Shown one piece after another: positions 8,991 to 17,234 of a DNA stretch of 40,237 nt (position 1 is its first letter; each line of letters begins with the position of its first letter). The notes below the pieces were generated by a model, which saw only the letters and a program-made list of their open reading frames with translations, was not told the DNA's origin and did not search any database. The translations under genes and the position numbers were made by a program. This DNA comes from Candidatus Laterigemmans baculatus. GTDB taxonomy: Bacteria > Planctomycetota > Planctomycetia > Pirellulales > Pirellulaceae. The DNA lies in the NCBI RefSeq assembly GCF_010367455.1, contig NZ_WRPR01000104.1:1-40237 (forward strand). Direction: 5' to 3'.

Positions 8991-10310
8991 ATGAGTTTTC
9001 CCTCCACCAATCGCCGTCAGTTTCTGCATGCCGCCGGTGCTTCCGTGGCTGCCGCTTCGCTCGCCGGCGGCAGCTCGTCGCAGCTCGCTTACGGCTCTGA
9101 GTCCGACGCCCCGGCGGTGCCGCTCGGCAAGGCCAAGCACTGCATCATGATCTGGCTCAGCGGCGGAGCGGCTCAGATCGATACCTGGGATCCGAAGCGG
9201 AAAGGGGACGCCAAGGCGAAGAAGCCCGGCTCCTACTACGACTCGATCGACACCGCGGTCGCTGGCGTGCAGGTCTGCGAGCATCTGTCGCGATGCGCCA
9301 AAATCCTCGACCGGTTCAACATCTTGCGGACGGTCAATCACGACGTTATTGACGAGCACGGGGCGGCGACCAACCGGATGCACACCGGACGGCCGACGAC
9401 CGGCACGGTGGTCTACCCATCGGTCGGCTCGATCGTCGCGCACCAGCTCGGACCGGTCAGCGAGTCGGTCCCGGCCTACATTTTGATGGGCTATCCCAGT
9501 CCGACTCGGGGCCCCGGGTTCTTAGGGACTAAGGGAGCGTACGTCTATTTGACCGATACCGAGAGCGGTCCGAGTGGCTTTGCCCGCCCCAAGCACTTGA
9601 CTCCCGAGCGACTCGATCGCCGCCAGCGGATGCTGGCCAAGGTTCGCGCCGAGTATCGCCAGCGGACCGCCGGTGGACTCTCGGTGGCGGATTACGATGC
9701 CACGGTCTCCGAAGCGATGCGGCTCTCGGGGCCCGAGTTCATGAGCGTCTTTCAGCTCGACCGCGAGCCGGCGGAGCTGCGCCAGTCGTACGGGGGCGAG
9801 TTCGGCCAGCGATGCCTGCTCGCTCGGCGACTGCTGCAGGCCGGCGTGCGGTTCATCGAGGTCTCGCACAATACTACTTTTACCAATGGCACAGGCTGGG
9901 ACACCCACAACGAGGGGCAGCTCAAGCAGCACCTGTTGATCGACGATCTCGATCAAGGGCTTTCGGGGTTGGTTCTCGATCTGGAGCGATTGAAGATGCT
10001 CGACGACACGTTGATCGTGGTCGCCAGCGAGTTCGGTCGCCCGGCTGGATTCGATGGCGGAGGGGGCCGCAATCACTATGGAGCGTGCTTCAGCGTGGTG
10101 ATGGCCGGCGGCGGGCTGCAGAACGGCAAAATGATTGGCGAGACGAACGAATTAGCCGAGCAGATCGTCGACCGGCCCGTCAGCGTCGCCGACATGCACG
10201 CCACGATCCACAACGCGCTCGGCATCGATCCCCATCTGGAGCTGTACGCGGGCGAACGACCCGTCCCGATCACCGACGGCGGAGTGCCAATCCGCGAGCT
10301 GTTCGTGTAG
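8991..10310 (+). CDS. DUF1501 protein with Tat signal (planctomycete sulfatase-like)
   Basis: The 439-residue product starts with a twin-arginine export signal (NRRQFLHAAGASVAAASLAGG), so it is likely exported folded. The body matches the DUF1501 family: KHCIMIWLSGGAAQIDTWDPK near the start, ILDRFNILRTVNHD, WDTHNEGQ in the middle, and DDTLIVVASEFGR followed by GGGRNHYGACFS near the end. Family members resemble alkaline phosphatase/sulfatase folds, but substrate and activity are unproven. The ATG at 8991 is preferred over the in-frame GTG at 8976 because it places the RR motif close to the start. It follows its DUF1549/DUF1553 partner by 144 bases that hold only the R1 hairpin, so an operon is likely. 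Confidence 0.88.
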   Translation: MSFPSTNRRQFLHAAGASVAAASLAGGSSSQLAYGSESDAPAVPLGKAKHCIMIWLSGGAAQIDTWDPKRKGDAKAKKPGSYYDSIDTAVAGVQVCEHLSRCAKILDRFNILRTVNHDVIDEHGAATNRMHTGRPTTGTVVYPSVGSIVAHQLGPVSESVPAYILMGYPSPTRGPGFLGTKGAYVYLTDTESGPSGFARPKHLTPERLDRRQRMLAKVRAEYRQRTAGGLSVADYDATVSEAMRLSGPEFMSVFQLDREPAELRQSYGGEFGQRCLLARRLLQAGVRFIEVSHNTTFTNGTGWDTHNEGQLKQHLLIDDLDQGLSGLVLDLERLKMLDDTLIVVASEFGRPAGFDGGGGRNHYGACFSVVMAGGGLQNGKMIGETNELAEQIVDRPVSVADMHATIHNALGIDPHLELYAGERPVPITDGGVPIRELFV

Positions 10311-10327
10311 GCGGACGGTCATCGGCC

Positions 10328-10345
10328 ACCCTCCCGGGGGGAGGG
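10328..10345. repeat. ACCCTCCC/GGGAGGG hairpin P1
   Basis: Short GC palindrome (ACCCTCCC facing GGGGGAGGG) 18 bases after the DUF1501 stop. It could act as a terminator or transcript end stabiliser, although no T-run follows. The same motif recurs at 12476, 30581, near 30690 and at 33780. Confidence 0.6.
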
Positions 10346-10492
10346 ATGGTAGGGGGGCAGTTTGACTGACCGCCAGGCTGACGGGCGGTTGTTTTCAGGC
10401 CTTGCGGGTTTGCGCTTTGGTTTGGCATACTTGCGGGCTTTCCACGCACCAACCCAATTCAATTGACATAACGGCTTTGGAGATCTCGAGCG

Positions 10493-10660
10493 ATGGCTGG
10501 ACGTAGCAAGAAAAAGGCGGAAACCGTCTTCTTGGTTTGCGAAGAGACGGGCGATTACAACTACACCCTGCGCCGCAAGCCGGGGGGCGAAAAGCTGAAG
10601 CTGAAGAAGTATTGCCCGCGGGTCCGCAAGCACACCTGGCACAACGAAAAGAAGAAGTAA
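10493..10660 (+). CDS. rpmG: 50S ribosomal protein L33 (bL33)
   Basis: A 55-residue basic protein. The C-terminal block [20 protein letters not shown] matches the L33 signature (KKYCPxCRKHTxHKE in zinc-binding forms), and the central [16 protein letters not shown] fits the family. L33 sits near the ribosomal E site on the large subunit. Zinc-binding L33 proteins have two CxxC pairs. Here only one Cys of each remains (VCEET and YCPRV), so this is a zinc-free form. The start is ATG at 10493, with a GGAG sequence 12-15 bases ahead. A weak promoter-like pair, TTGCGG (10402-10407) and CATACT (10426-10431) with 18 bases between, lies upstream but is not convincing. The recJ gene begins 12 bases after the stop, so the two are probably co-transcribed. 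Confidence 0.9.
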   Translation: MAGRSKKKAETVFLVCEETGDYNYTLRRKPGGEKLKLKKYCPRVRKHTWHNEKKK

Positions 10661-10672
10661 GCAGGCGAAGGG

Positions 10673-12460
10673 ATGCAGAAGCGGTGGCGGATCTTACCGC
10701 ACGACTCCGGCCGCATCGAACGACTCGTGCAATCGGCTGGGGTTCCCCCGGTCGTTGCTCAATTGCTGGTCAGTCGCGGTGTCTATGACGGGGCCGAAGC
10801 GAAACGGTTTTTGGACGTTCGCTTAACCGATCTCCGCGATCCGCTGGAATTGCCTGGTGTCGAAGCGGCCGCGGACCTGCTCTTCGAAGCGGTCGCGGCC
10901 AAGCAGCGCATCACCGTCTATGGCGATTACGACTGCGACGGCATGACCGGTGCCGCGATCCTGACCTCGGGGCTGCGGCTAATCGGCGGCGACGTGGGCT
11001 ACTATGTGCCGAACCGCTTGGAAGACGGTTATGGGCTGAGCGACGAGGCGATTCGGCGGCTGGCCAGCCACGGCACGCAGATGATCGTCAGTGTCGACTG
11101 CGGGATCACCAGCGTTCGGCAAGCCGAGTTGTGCCGCGAGCTCGGGTTGCGGCTGATCGTCACCGATCATCACGAGTTGGCCGCGGCGCTTCCCGCGGCC
11201 GACGTGCTAGTGCACCCGCGGTTGCCCGGGACGAATTACCCGTTCGGCGAATTGTGTGGGGCGGGCGTCGCCTTCAAATTGGCTTGGGCGATCTGCCAGC
11301 GGGCGAGCGGCGCAAAGAAAGTCAGCGAGCGGCTCCGCAATTACTTGATGCGGGCTTTGTCGCTGGCGGCGATCGGCACGGTTGCCGACATGGTCCCGCT
11401 GGTCGATGAGAACCGCGTGCTAGTGCGGCATGGGCTGCGGAGCCTGCAGTCGAATCCGCCGCCCGGGTTGGCCGAGCTGATGCGTTTGACCGGGCTGCAT
11501 CAAAAGCCCGCCCTCTCCAGTGAAGACATTGCGTTTTCGATCGGCCCCCGCTTGAACGCCGCCGGGCGGCTCGGCCAGGCGCAGCTGGGCGTCGAACTGC
11601 TGACCGTTTCCGAGGGAGAGCGGGCCGCCGCGCTGGCTGAGTACCTGCACCAGTTGAACAGCAGCCGCGAATCGCTCGAGCGGAGCGTGTTCCTGGCCGC
11701 ACAAAAGCAAGCCAAGGCGGAGTTCGACCCCGAGGGCGATCCCGCTCTGGTGCTGGCCGGCTCGGGCTGGCACGCCGGCGTGATCGGCGTCGTCGCCGGC
11801 CGGCTCGCCGAACGCTACGGCAAGCCCGTGATCGTCGTGTCAATCGATCCGGTGAGCGGAAAACCGGCGGTCGGTTCGGGGCGGGCTGGAGGAGCGATCG
11901 ACCTGCACGCGGCACTCGGAGAGAGCTGCGATCGCTTGCTAACCTTTGGCGGTCACCGCGCGGCGGCCGGACTGAAGATCGAAGAGGCCCAGCTCGATGC
12001 GTTTCGAGGCGACTTCTGCGAAGCGGTTGCCAGGCAAAACGCGGGAGGCGTTGCGGAACCCGAAGTCGTGATCGACGCCGAGACGGCGCTCGCCCACCTG
12101 ACGCTCGAGACGCTCCAGCAGATGGAGTCGCTGGCCCCGTTCGGCCAAGGGAATCCCCGCCCGGTGTTGCTTGCCAGCGGCGTGAGCCTCTGTGAACCCT
12201 CGCGGCGGATGGGAGGAGGCGATCGCCACCTCTCGGCCCGAATTGAACATCGCGGGACGCGGATGCGGTCGGTGGCGTTCGGCCAGGGAGAATGGTGCGA
12301 CGATCTGAATCAGACCGAGGGAACGATCGATATCGCGTTCCGTCCAGTCGTCAATGAATTCCGCGGCCGCCGCACGGTCGAAGCCCAATTGGTCGATTGG
12401 CGGCCGAGCCAAGTGCGAAGCCCGGAAGTGAAAGTTCCGGGCAATACCGTCGGCCGCTGA
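10673..12460 (+). CDS. recJ: Single-stranded-DNA-specific exonuclease RecJ
   Basis: The 595-residue product is a DHH-family 5'-3' single-strand exonuclease used in recombination and mismatch or base-excision repair. Motif I is GDYDCDGMTGAAIL (D85, D87, D89) and the DHH motif is TDHH (D165, H166, H167). Manganese-binding and DHHA1 regions follow (GWHAGVIGVVAGRLAERYGKP near 362-384, GSGRA, and the FGGHRAAAG motif). The C-terminal OB-like domain includes LAPFGQGNPRP. Length is typical. The ATG at 10673 lies 12 bases after rpmG, with GCAGGCGAAGGG just ahead as ribosome-binding site. The last codons include an inverted repeat (CCCGGAA / TTCCGGG, 12421-12441), suggesting a hairpin has been absorbed into the 3' end. 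Confidence 0.95.
   Translation: MQKRWRILPHDSGRIERLVQSAGVPPVVAQLLVSRGVYDGAEAKRFLDVRLTDLRDPLELPGVEAAADLLFEAVAAKQRITVYGDYDCDGMTGAAILTSGLRLIGGDVGYYVPNRLEDGYGLSDEAIRRLASHGTQMIVSVDCGITSVRQAELCRELGLRLIVTDHHELAAALPAADVLVHPRLPGTNYPFGELCGAGVAFKLAWAICQRASGAKKVSERLRNYLMRALSLAAIGTVADMVPLVDENRVLVRHGLRSLQSNPPPGLAELMRLTGLHQKPALSSEDIAFSIGPRLNAAGRLGQAQLGVELLTVSEGERAAALAEYLHQLNSSRESLERSVFLAAQKQAKAEFDPEGDPALVLAGSGWHAGVIGVVAGRLAERYGKPVIVVSIDPVSGKPAVGSGRAGGAIDLHAALGESCDRLLTFGGHRAAAGLKIEEAQLDAFRGDFCEAVARQNAGGVAEPEVVIDAETALAHLTLETLQQMESLAPFGQGNPRPVLLASGVSLCEPSRRMGGGDRHLSARIEHRGTRMRSVAFGQGEWCDDLNQTEGTIDIAFRPVVNEFRGRRTVEAQLVDWRPSQVRSPEVKVPGNTVGR
12421..12441. repeat. Short inverted repeat inside the recJ 3' end
   Basis: CCCGGAA and TTCCGGG are separated by seven bases and form a perfect 7-bp stem. 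It lies in the last codons of recJ, 20 bases before the stop, and may be a transcript-end hairpin. Confidence 0.5.
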
Positions 12461-12475
12461 GACGCCCATCCCCTT

Positions 12476-12494
12476 ACCCTCCCGGGGGGAGGGT
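12476..12494. terminator. ACCCTCCC/GGGAGGGT hairpin P2 between convergent genes
   Basis: Perfect 8-bp palindromic stem (ACCCTCCC, GGGAGGGT) lying 16 bases after the recJ stop and 23 bases before the stop of the convergent TPR-like gene. Its position suggests a two-way terminator; no long T-run follows. It belongs to the same dispersed family as P1. Confidence 0.5.
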
Positions 12495-12516
12495 GTTGAG
12501 GGGGCTACGCTCTCGT

Positions 12517-13257
12517 CTACATGGCGAACGGATCGTCGCCCGGAGCGGGAGTGCCGAGGTCGCCGAACGGATCGGTCGCCGGAGCGGCATCGTCCATGGC
12601 GTCGTCGGCGGGTTCTTCGGCGGGAGCTTCGGTCGCCGGTGCCGGTTGGTTCAGCGGATCGCCCAGTGCGTTTTCGCTTTCCAGCATCGGCTCACCCGGA
12701 GCGAGTCCATTGTCGTCGTCGAACGGATTGGTGCGAGCATCGTCGGGAGCCGGGGGAGCGGGTGCGGGGGCCGGTGCGGGGGCCGGCGGTGCGGGAGCCA
12801 CGCCACCTCGGAGGACTCGCGGTTCGGCCGCTTCGAGCCCTTCGTAGCGGGCCCGTTCTTCAGCGACGACGCGGGCGCGTTCTTCGAGCCGCGTCTGCAG
12901 CCGAACCGCTTCCAACTGCATCCGCTGAGCTCCCTGAATCCGAGCCAGCGCTCGGCCTACCGAGCCGCTGTAATTGCCGCGGGCCTCGAACACGCCGCCG
13001 ATCCGCCAATCGGCCGCCGCCTCGTCGAGCCGACCGGTCGCTGCCGCAGCCAAGCCGCGGAAGTAGTACACGCGGGGATCGCGAAGCCCATTGTCGATGG
13101 CCCGGGTAAAATCGAGGTACGCCCCGTCATAGTCGTGGGCAAAGTAGCGATGCACGCCCTGCCCATACACCTCAGCCAGCACGGCGTCTTGGGCGCCAGC
13201 CGTCGAGGCTCCCGTGACCAGCGTTACAACAGCAGCAAGAGCAGTCGCCCTGAACAT
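12517..13257 (-). CDS. Secreted TPR-like protein with proline/alanine-rich acidic tail
   Basis: The 246-residue protein has a signal peptide (MFRATALAAVVTLVTGASTAGAQ). Residues about 30-95 resemble tetratricopeptide helices (YGQGVHRYFAHDYDGAYLDF, DPRVYYFRGLAAAATGRLDEAAADW). A likely coiled segment rich in Arg and Glu follows (RLQTRLEERARVVAEERARYE). The last 100 residues are low complexity, with PAP repeats and acidic NPFDDD and DDPFAM elements. TPRs usually hold protein partners, and the tail is probably disordered and in the periplasm. The ATG at 13257 is preferred because AGAGGA lies ten bases ahead and the signal peptide then starts directly. No close function can be named. The coding strand is very GC-rich, which leaves long false frames on the other strand. 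Confidence 0.75.
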   Translation of the reverse strand: MFRATALAAVVTLVTGASTAGAQDAVLAEVYGQGVHRYFAHDYDGAYLDFTRAIDNGLRDPRVYYFRGLAAAATGRLDEAAADWRIGGVFEARGNYSGSVGRALARIQGAQRMQLEAVRLQTRLEERARVVAEERARYEGLEAAEPRVLRGGVAPAPPAPAPAPAPAPPAPDDARTNPFDDDNGLAPGEPMLESENALGDPLNQPAPATEAPAEEPADDAMDDAAPATDPFGDLGTPAPGDDPFAM

Positions 13258-13364
13258 CGGTGTACATTCCTCTAGCGGATGCGACGAGATGGAGAAGTCA
13301 ATGGTTGCCGTCAAAGACTAGTTAACGCAAAAGAGCGAAGCAAATTTTAAGCCGATTGTGGGGG

Positions 13365-14903
13365 TCACTCGCCCGTGGGCTCGCTGTTTTCGGGCTCGCT
13401 GTTTTCGGGTTCGCTGTTTTCGGGTTCGCCGTCTTCGGGCTCGCTGTCTTCGGGCTCGCTGTTCTGGGTCGCGCTGTTTTGGGAGGCGGGGGTGGGACCT
13501 TTGCCGTGCAGCGTCTCGATCGCTCGCCACAGCTGCGGGTCGACCTCGGCGAGCGCTTTGGAACTCCCTTCGGGAACCGGGACCGAAGCTGCGAAGTGCG
13601 GATAGGTCGCCAGCTCCCACCGCCGCAGGGCCCGCCGCCGCGTCTCGTCGTCGAGCGGAACGGCGTAGCCCGCCGTCGGCTGGACGCCCCACTGGTCGGC
13701 CTCACTCGCGTCCGGGCCGCGATGGATCGTCTGCCCGTTGGGGCGGTAGAAGCGAGCGGTCGTCAGCTTCAGCGCGCTGCGGCCATTTTCCAGCGGAAAC
13801 AGGTTCTGGACGCTGCCTTTGCCAAACGTCCGTTCGCCGACCAGGATCGCCCGCCCGTGGTCCTTGAGGCAGGCGGCGACGATTTCCGCGGCGCTTGCCG
13901 AGTTGCCATCGATCAACACGACCAGCGGTTTGCGGGGATCGACCAACGTTCCCGCGGAAGCATCCCAAGCAGCGTTTTCGAAAGCCGCCGCGTCGGCCGG
14001 AGCGGACTTCAGCACGCCGCGGCCGCGGGTCGAGACGATCCGCCCCTCCTCGAGAAACATGTCGCAGATATCCACCGCCGACGTCAGCAGCCCACCGGCA
14101 TTGCCGCGGAGGTCGAGGATCATCCCGCCAAACCGATTGTCGAGCTCCTCGAGCGTCTGCCGTAGCTCCGCAGTCGTCCGCTCCCCAAACGTGGTCAAGC
14201 GAATGTAAGCGATCTGCGGATCCTCGCTCAGCCGATAAACCCAGCGATTCTCCGCATCGCGATGATCGCCCAGGACCGACTCCAGTTGGATGTTGCCGCG
14301 AGTCACCCTGAAAACCAACTCCTCGCTGGCCCCTGTCGTCTCGCTGGCCCCTGCAGCTTCTTCGGTCCCTGCCATCGGGTTGGCCCCTGTCGTCGAGTCG
14401 GCCCCTGTCGTCGGGTTGGGGGGCGAGCGGCGGACTCGCACCTCGACGGTGCTGCCGATTGGGCCGCGGAGCAGTTCGACGACTTCGGGCAGCGGCATTT
14501 CGGCGGTCGGCGTGTCCCCGACGCCGATGATCTGGTCCCCCGGAAGCAGTCCGGCGGCCAGTGCGGGTGAGCCGACCAGGGGGGTGATGATCCGCGTCGG
14601 CGCGGCGCGGTCGGGCTGCTCGACGACCGCTCCGATCCCCGCAAACTCCTGCTCGATCGAGTCCTGAAACTGCTCGTACAGCCCCGGAGGGAAAAACTGC
14701 GAGTAGGGATCGAGCTTTTCGGTCAGCCCCAGCATCGCTCCCTCGAGCAACTCCTGCTGATCGACCTCGTCGACGTAGTAGCGATCGATGTAGTGCATCG
14801 AATCGGCCACCGGAGCGGCGGCCCGGTTCCGCTCGGCCTCCACGTAGCATCGCTGGGAGATCAGGAAGGTCAGGAGGATCGCGTAGAAGTTGCGAGGAGG
14901 CAT
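13365..14903 (-). CDS. ctpA: S41-family C-terminal processing peptidase (CtpA-like)
   Basis: A 512-residue periplasmic serine protease that trims substrates at their C-termini. A membrane segment or uncleaved signal lies at residues about 5-20, then an N-terminal helical part (YIDRYYVDEVDQQELLEGAMLGL, LDPYSQFF), a PDZ domain (IITPLVGSPALAAGLLPGDQIIGVGD), and the catalytic fold. The dyad is visible as S337 in GNSASAAEI and K362 in ERTFGKGSVQ. Two repeat tracts are added to the normal fold: a Thr/Gly/Ala-rich insert in the PDZ/protease linker, encoded by GGCCCCTGTCGTC-type repeats around 14325-14420, and a C-terminal SEPEN-type tail encoded by a 15-bp repeat at about 13373-13470. I take the ATG at 14903; an in-frame GTG at 14918 is an alternative, and neither has a strong ribosome-binding site. 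Confidence 0.9.
   Translation of the reverse strand: MPPRNFYAILLTFLISQRCYVEAERNRAAAPVADSMHYIDRYYVDEVDQQELLEGAMLGLTEKLDPYSQFFPPGLYEQFQDSIEQEFAGIGAVVEQPDRAAPTRIITPLVGSPALAAGLLPGDQIIGVGDTPTAEMPLPEVVELLRGPIGSTVEVRVRRSPPNPTTGADSTTGANPMAGTEEAAGASETTGASEELVFRVTRGNIQLESVLGDHRDAENRWVYRLSEDPQIAYIRLTTFGERTTAELRQTLEELDNRFGGMILDLRGNAGGLLTSAVDICDMFLEEGRIVSTRGRGVLKSAPADAAAFENAAWDASAGTLVDPRKPLVVLIDGNSASAAEIVAACLKDHGRAILVGERTFGKGSVQNLFPLENGRSALKLTTARFYRPNGQTIHRGPDASEADQWGVQPTAGYAVPLDDETRRRALRRWELATYPHFAASVPVPEGSSKALAEVDPQLWRAIETLHGKGPTPASQNSATQNSEPEDSEPEDGEPENSEPENSEPENSEPTGE
13373..13470. repeat. 15-bp tandem repeat encoding a SEPEN/SEPED tail
   Basis: About six degenerate copies of a 15-bp unit (TTCGGGCTCGCTG plus two bases) encode repeated Ser-Glu-Pro-Glu-Asn/Asp pentapeptides at the C-terminus of the S41 protease. 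Because 15 is a multiple of three, copy-number change would alter tail length without breaking the frame. Confidence 0.8.
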
Positions 14904-15061
14904 AGCAGTTGAACGCACGAGGAAGAACCAACCCCAGCGATTCTATGCGATCCACCCCTGCCCCGTTCGATCCGAAACAATCGTTCAAGTCTCAAGGGGG
15001 TGCGTGCCGATTGTAGATCCACTGGTGGGGGCACCGACTTCGCAAGGGACATTGTCCAGCC

Positions 15062-15352
15062 ATGCAGTTCCTCCCCATCCGGCCGCGGGTCTTCGACCGC
15101 GGCGTCTTGCTCGCCGCCAGCGTTGCTCTGCTGGCTCAGGCGGGATGCGCGCATCTGAGCATCCCCAGCGATCGGCACGGCGGTTTGCCGACGTCGCCCG
15201 CAAGGCACGCGTCCGCAAGGGACATGCCTGCAGGCCACTTACCGGAACGTCCGGGCGCCACGTGTGATGCCGAGCCGGCAACTCCCTGGCCGCGGTTTCA
15301 CCCGCTGCCGACGCAGCCGCTCGTCGGCCCCGCCGATCCCGGCTGGCCGTGA
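15062..15352 (+). CDS. Small planctomycete lipoprotein, 96 residues
   Basis: The 96-residue product has a basic start, a hydrophobic run (GVLLAASVALLAQAGC) and a lipobox AQAGC, so it should be a lipoprotein. The remainder is short and Pro/His-rich, and ends with PWPRFHPLPTQPLVG. That resembles the RFHPVPTRPVF-type ends I recall from other small planctomycete lipoproteins, which supports it being a real gene. The ATG is at 15062, with AAGGGA about 15 bases upstream. It stands alone between the divergently oriented S41 protease and the HtrA gene. The function is unknown. Confidence 0.6.
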   Translation: MQFLPIRPRVFDRGVLLAASVALLAQAGCAHLSIPSDRHGGLPTSPARHASARDMPAGHLPERPGATCDAEPATPWPRFHPLPTQPLVGPADPGWP

Positions 15353-15541
15353 GGAAGGACTCGGTACTCCGTCCCGAGCTGGCAAGCGTGGCAAGGTTTG
15401 CGGGCGATTTTTGCTCGGCGTCAAGCCGGAGTGGGATTGATCCGATGTTTTGGCATGTGAGCGTCGTCGTAGTGGCGCAACGGCCGGTCCGCGTCGTGGG
15501 GATCGTCCAGGGTGAAAGCCCCCCTGAGCACGCGGGGTCCA

Positions 15542-16981
15542 ATGGTTCGGCTGATTATTTTCCGGGCGGAGCGCGCCCCGCGATTCGCGTCGTTGGCTAT
15601 GGCCTGCGGGTTGACGGTGGCGTCGCTCCTGAGCCCTGCAGGGCTCACCACTTCGGCTCGGGCAGCATCTCCGCTCGAGGAGGTATCGCGTGAGACGCCG
15701 GTCGTGCGTGCGGTTCGCCGCGTCTCGGCTTCGGTGGTCAACATTCATGGCCAAAAGACGGTGCGCGGGACGGCGGCCGGGTTTGCCGGGGCGCCGGCCG
15801 AAACGATGCGGCAGGTCAACGGGATGGGGACCGGGATCATCATCGATCCTCGCGGGTACCTGATCACGAACTACCACGTCGTCGAGGACGTCAGCGATAT
15901 TCGCGTCACCTTGGCCGACAAGCGGACGGCCACTGCCGAGCAGATTGCCCACGACGTCCGCTACGATTTGGCGGTATTGAAGATCTCGATCGACGAGCCG
16001 CTGGAAGTGGTGCCGCTGGGCACTTCGCAAGATCTGATGGTCGGCGAGCGGGTGATCGCGATCGGCAACGCGTTTGGTTATGAGAACACGGTGACCGAAG
16101 GGATCATCAGCGCCCTGCACCGCGACGTCCCGGTCAACGACCAACAAGAGTATCGCGACTTGATCCAGACCAGCGCTGGAATCAACCCGGGCAACTCGGG
16201 CGGCCCGCTGCTGAACATCCGCGGCGACGTGATCGGGATCAATGTCGCAGTCCGCGTGGGCGCCCAGTCGATCGCGTTTGCGATTCCGATCGACCAAGCC
16301 ATCCAGGTCTCGCGGAACCTGATCCGCGAATACAACGAACAACACGTCACGCTTGGATTGGCCGGGACGATCGACAGCGATTCGCCTGCCCAAGGGCTGC
16401 TCGTCACGTCGCTCGCCGAAGGAGGCCCCGGAGTTCGAGGCGGTCTGCAGGCGGGAGATCGGATCCTGAAGATCGGCGATCGGGCGATCGATGATCCGCT
16501 CGACTTTGAGCTGGCGATTCTGGGGATCGAACCGGGCCAACGGATCGGGCTGAACGTCCAGCGGGGCGAGGAGCAGACGGCCCTCGAACTGCAGGCCTCC
16601 GAGCCCTCCTACGCCAGCGATTCCCGCGGCATCGCGACGCGAATCTGGAGCGTCGTGGGGATCCAGGCCGAGCCGCTCTCGCCGGCTGCGGTCCGCCAGC
16701 TGAACGGGCGGCTGCGAATCGACAAGCCGTACAAGGGCGGGCTGCGGATCACCGCCGTGCGGCCCGGGAGCCCGGCCGACCGCCAGCTAATTCGCAGCGG
16801 CGACGTGTTGCTCGGAATCCACGGCTGGCAAACCGCCTCGATCGACGACCTCGATCTGATCCTGCGAAGTCCCGAGATGCGAACTACCACGCAAGCCGAG
16901 TTCTACATCGTGCGTCGCGACCAAACGCTGGTCGGTCAGCTGCGGTTGGCGCAAGGCGACCAGGCCCGCCTGCCCCGCTGA
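15542..16981 (+). CDS. HtrA/DegP-like trypsin-type serine protease with two PDZ domains
   Basis: The 479-residue protein carries a long signal peptide (cut near ARAAS) and then a trypsin-fold protease with all three catalytic residues: H112 in ITNYHVVED, D142 in YDLAVLKI, and S219 in GNSGGPLL. Two PDZ-like regions follow: LLVTSLAEGGPGVRGGLQAGDRILKIGD, and further on LRITAVRPGSPADRQLIRSGDVLLGIHG. Such proteins degrade or refold damaged proteins in the periplasm. Start choice is uncertain. I use ATG 15542, which gives a compact signal peptide; an in-frame GTG at 15512 would add ten residues. The gene stands alone and faces the ThrE-like gene. A strong hairpin and a repeat element follow it. Confidence 0.9.
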   Translation: MVRLIIFRAERAPRFASLAMACGLTVASLLSPAGLTTSARAASPLEEVSRETPVVRAVRRVSASVVNIHGQKTVRGTAAGFAGAPAETMRQVNGMGTGIIIDPRGYLITNYHVVEDVSDIRVTLADKRTATAEQIAHDVRYDLAVLKISIDEPLEVVPLGTSQDLMVGERVIAIGNAFGYENTVTEGIISALHRDVPVNDQQEYRDLIQTSAGINPGNSGGPLLNIRGDVIGINVAVRVGAQSIAFAIPIDQAIQVSRNLIREYNEQHVTLGLAGTIDSDSPAQGLLVTSLAEGGPGVRGGLQAGDRILKIGDRAIDDPLDFELAILGIEPGQRIGLNVQRGEEQTALELQASEPSYASDSRGIATRIWSVVGIQAEPLSPAAVRQLNGRLRIDKPYKGGLRITAVRPGSPADRQLIRSGDVLLGIHGWQTASIDDLDLILRSPEMRTTTQAEFYIVRRDQTLVGQLRLAQGDQARLPR

Positions 16982-17037
16982 GCCAGTCCGTCGCAGGGGC
17001 AGTGGCAGTCGCAGGGGCAGTCGCAGGGGGGCGTGGA

Positions 17038-17090
17038 CGCGTTTCGGGGCGATCCAGAGGTGGAGGAATCGCCGACCCAGCCGAAACGCG
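17038..17090 (+). terminator. Nested hairpin downstream of the HtrA gene
   Basis: CGCGTTTCGG (17038-17047) pairs perfectly with CCGAAACGCG (17081-17090). Directly inside, GGCGAT (17048-17053) pairs with ATCGCC (17068-17073), leaving a 14-base apical loop. It starts 57 bases after the HtrA stop. This is stronger than chance and could be a terminator or transcript-stabilising structure; there is no downstream T-run. Confidence 0.45.
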
Positions 17091-17107
17091 CTCCGCCCCA
17101 GACCATC

Positions 17108-17218
17108 TTGAGCCGTAGGCGCTAGCCTCGGGCCTTCTTGAGCCGTAGGCGCTAGCCTCGGGCCTCGCGACCGCTAATTCTTCCGCTGCAGAACCCGCGG
17201 CTAGCGCCGTCGGCTCAA
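17108..17218. repeat. 111-bp GGCTAGCGCC element, copy 1, between convergent genes
   Basis: Two direct copies of a 27-base core starting TTGAGCCGTAGGCGCTAGCC lie 30 bases apart (17108 and 17138). They are followed by an inverted copy (17194-17218, CCCGCGGCTAGCGCCGTCGG then CTCAA). Direct and inverted copies can pair over about 24 bases with three mismatches. An element of the same length and layout lies at 29170-29280. It separates the 3' ends of the HtrA and ThrE-like genes and could stop transcription from both sides. Confidence 0.85.
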
Positions 17219-17234
17219 GCTTGTCTGACAGAAC

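Noticed and set aside
10463-10468. Exact TTGACA as a -35 box for rpmG
   Set aside because: No acceptable -10 box lies 16-18 bases downstream; that position falls on the ribosome-binding site and start codon.
12397-13275. A 292-codon plus-strand frame opposite the TPR-like gene
   Set aside because: It starts inside recJ, is rich in Arg, Gly and Ser without domains, and the minus-strand gene has a signal peptide and ribosome-binding site.
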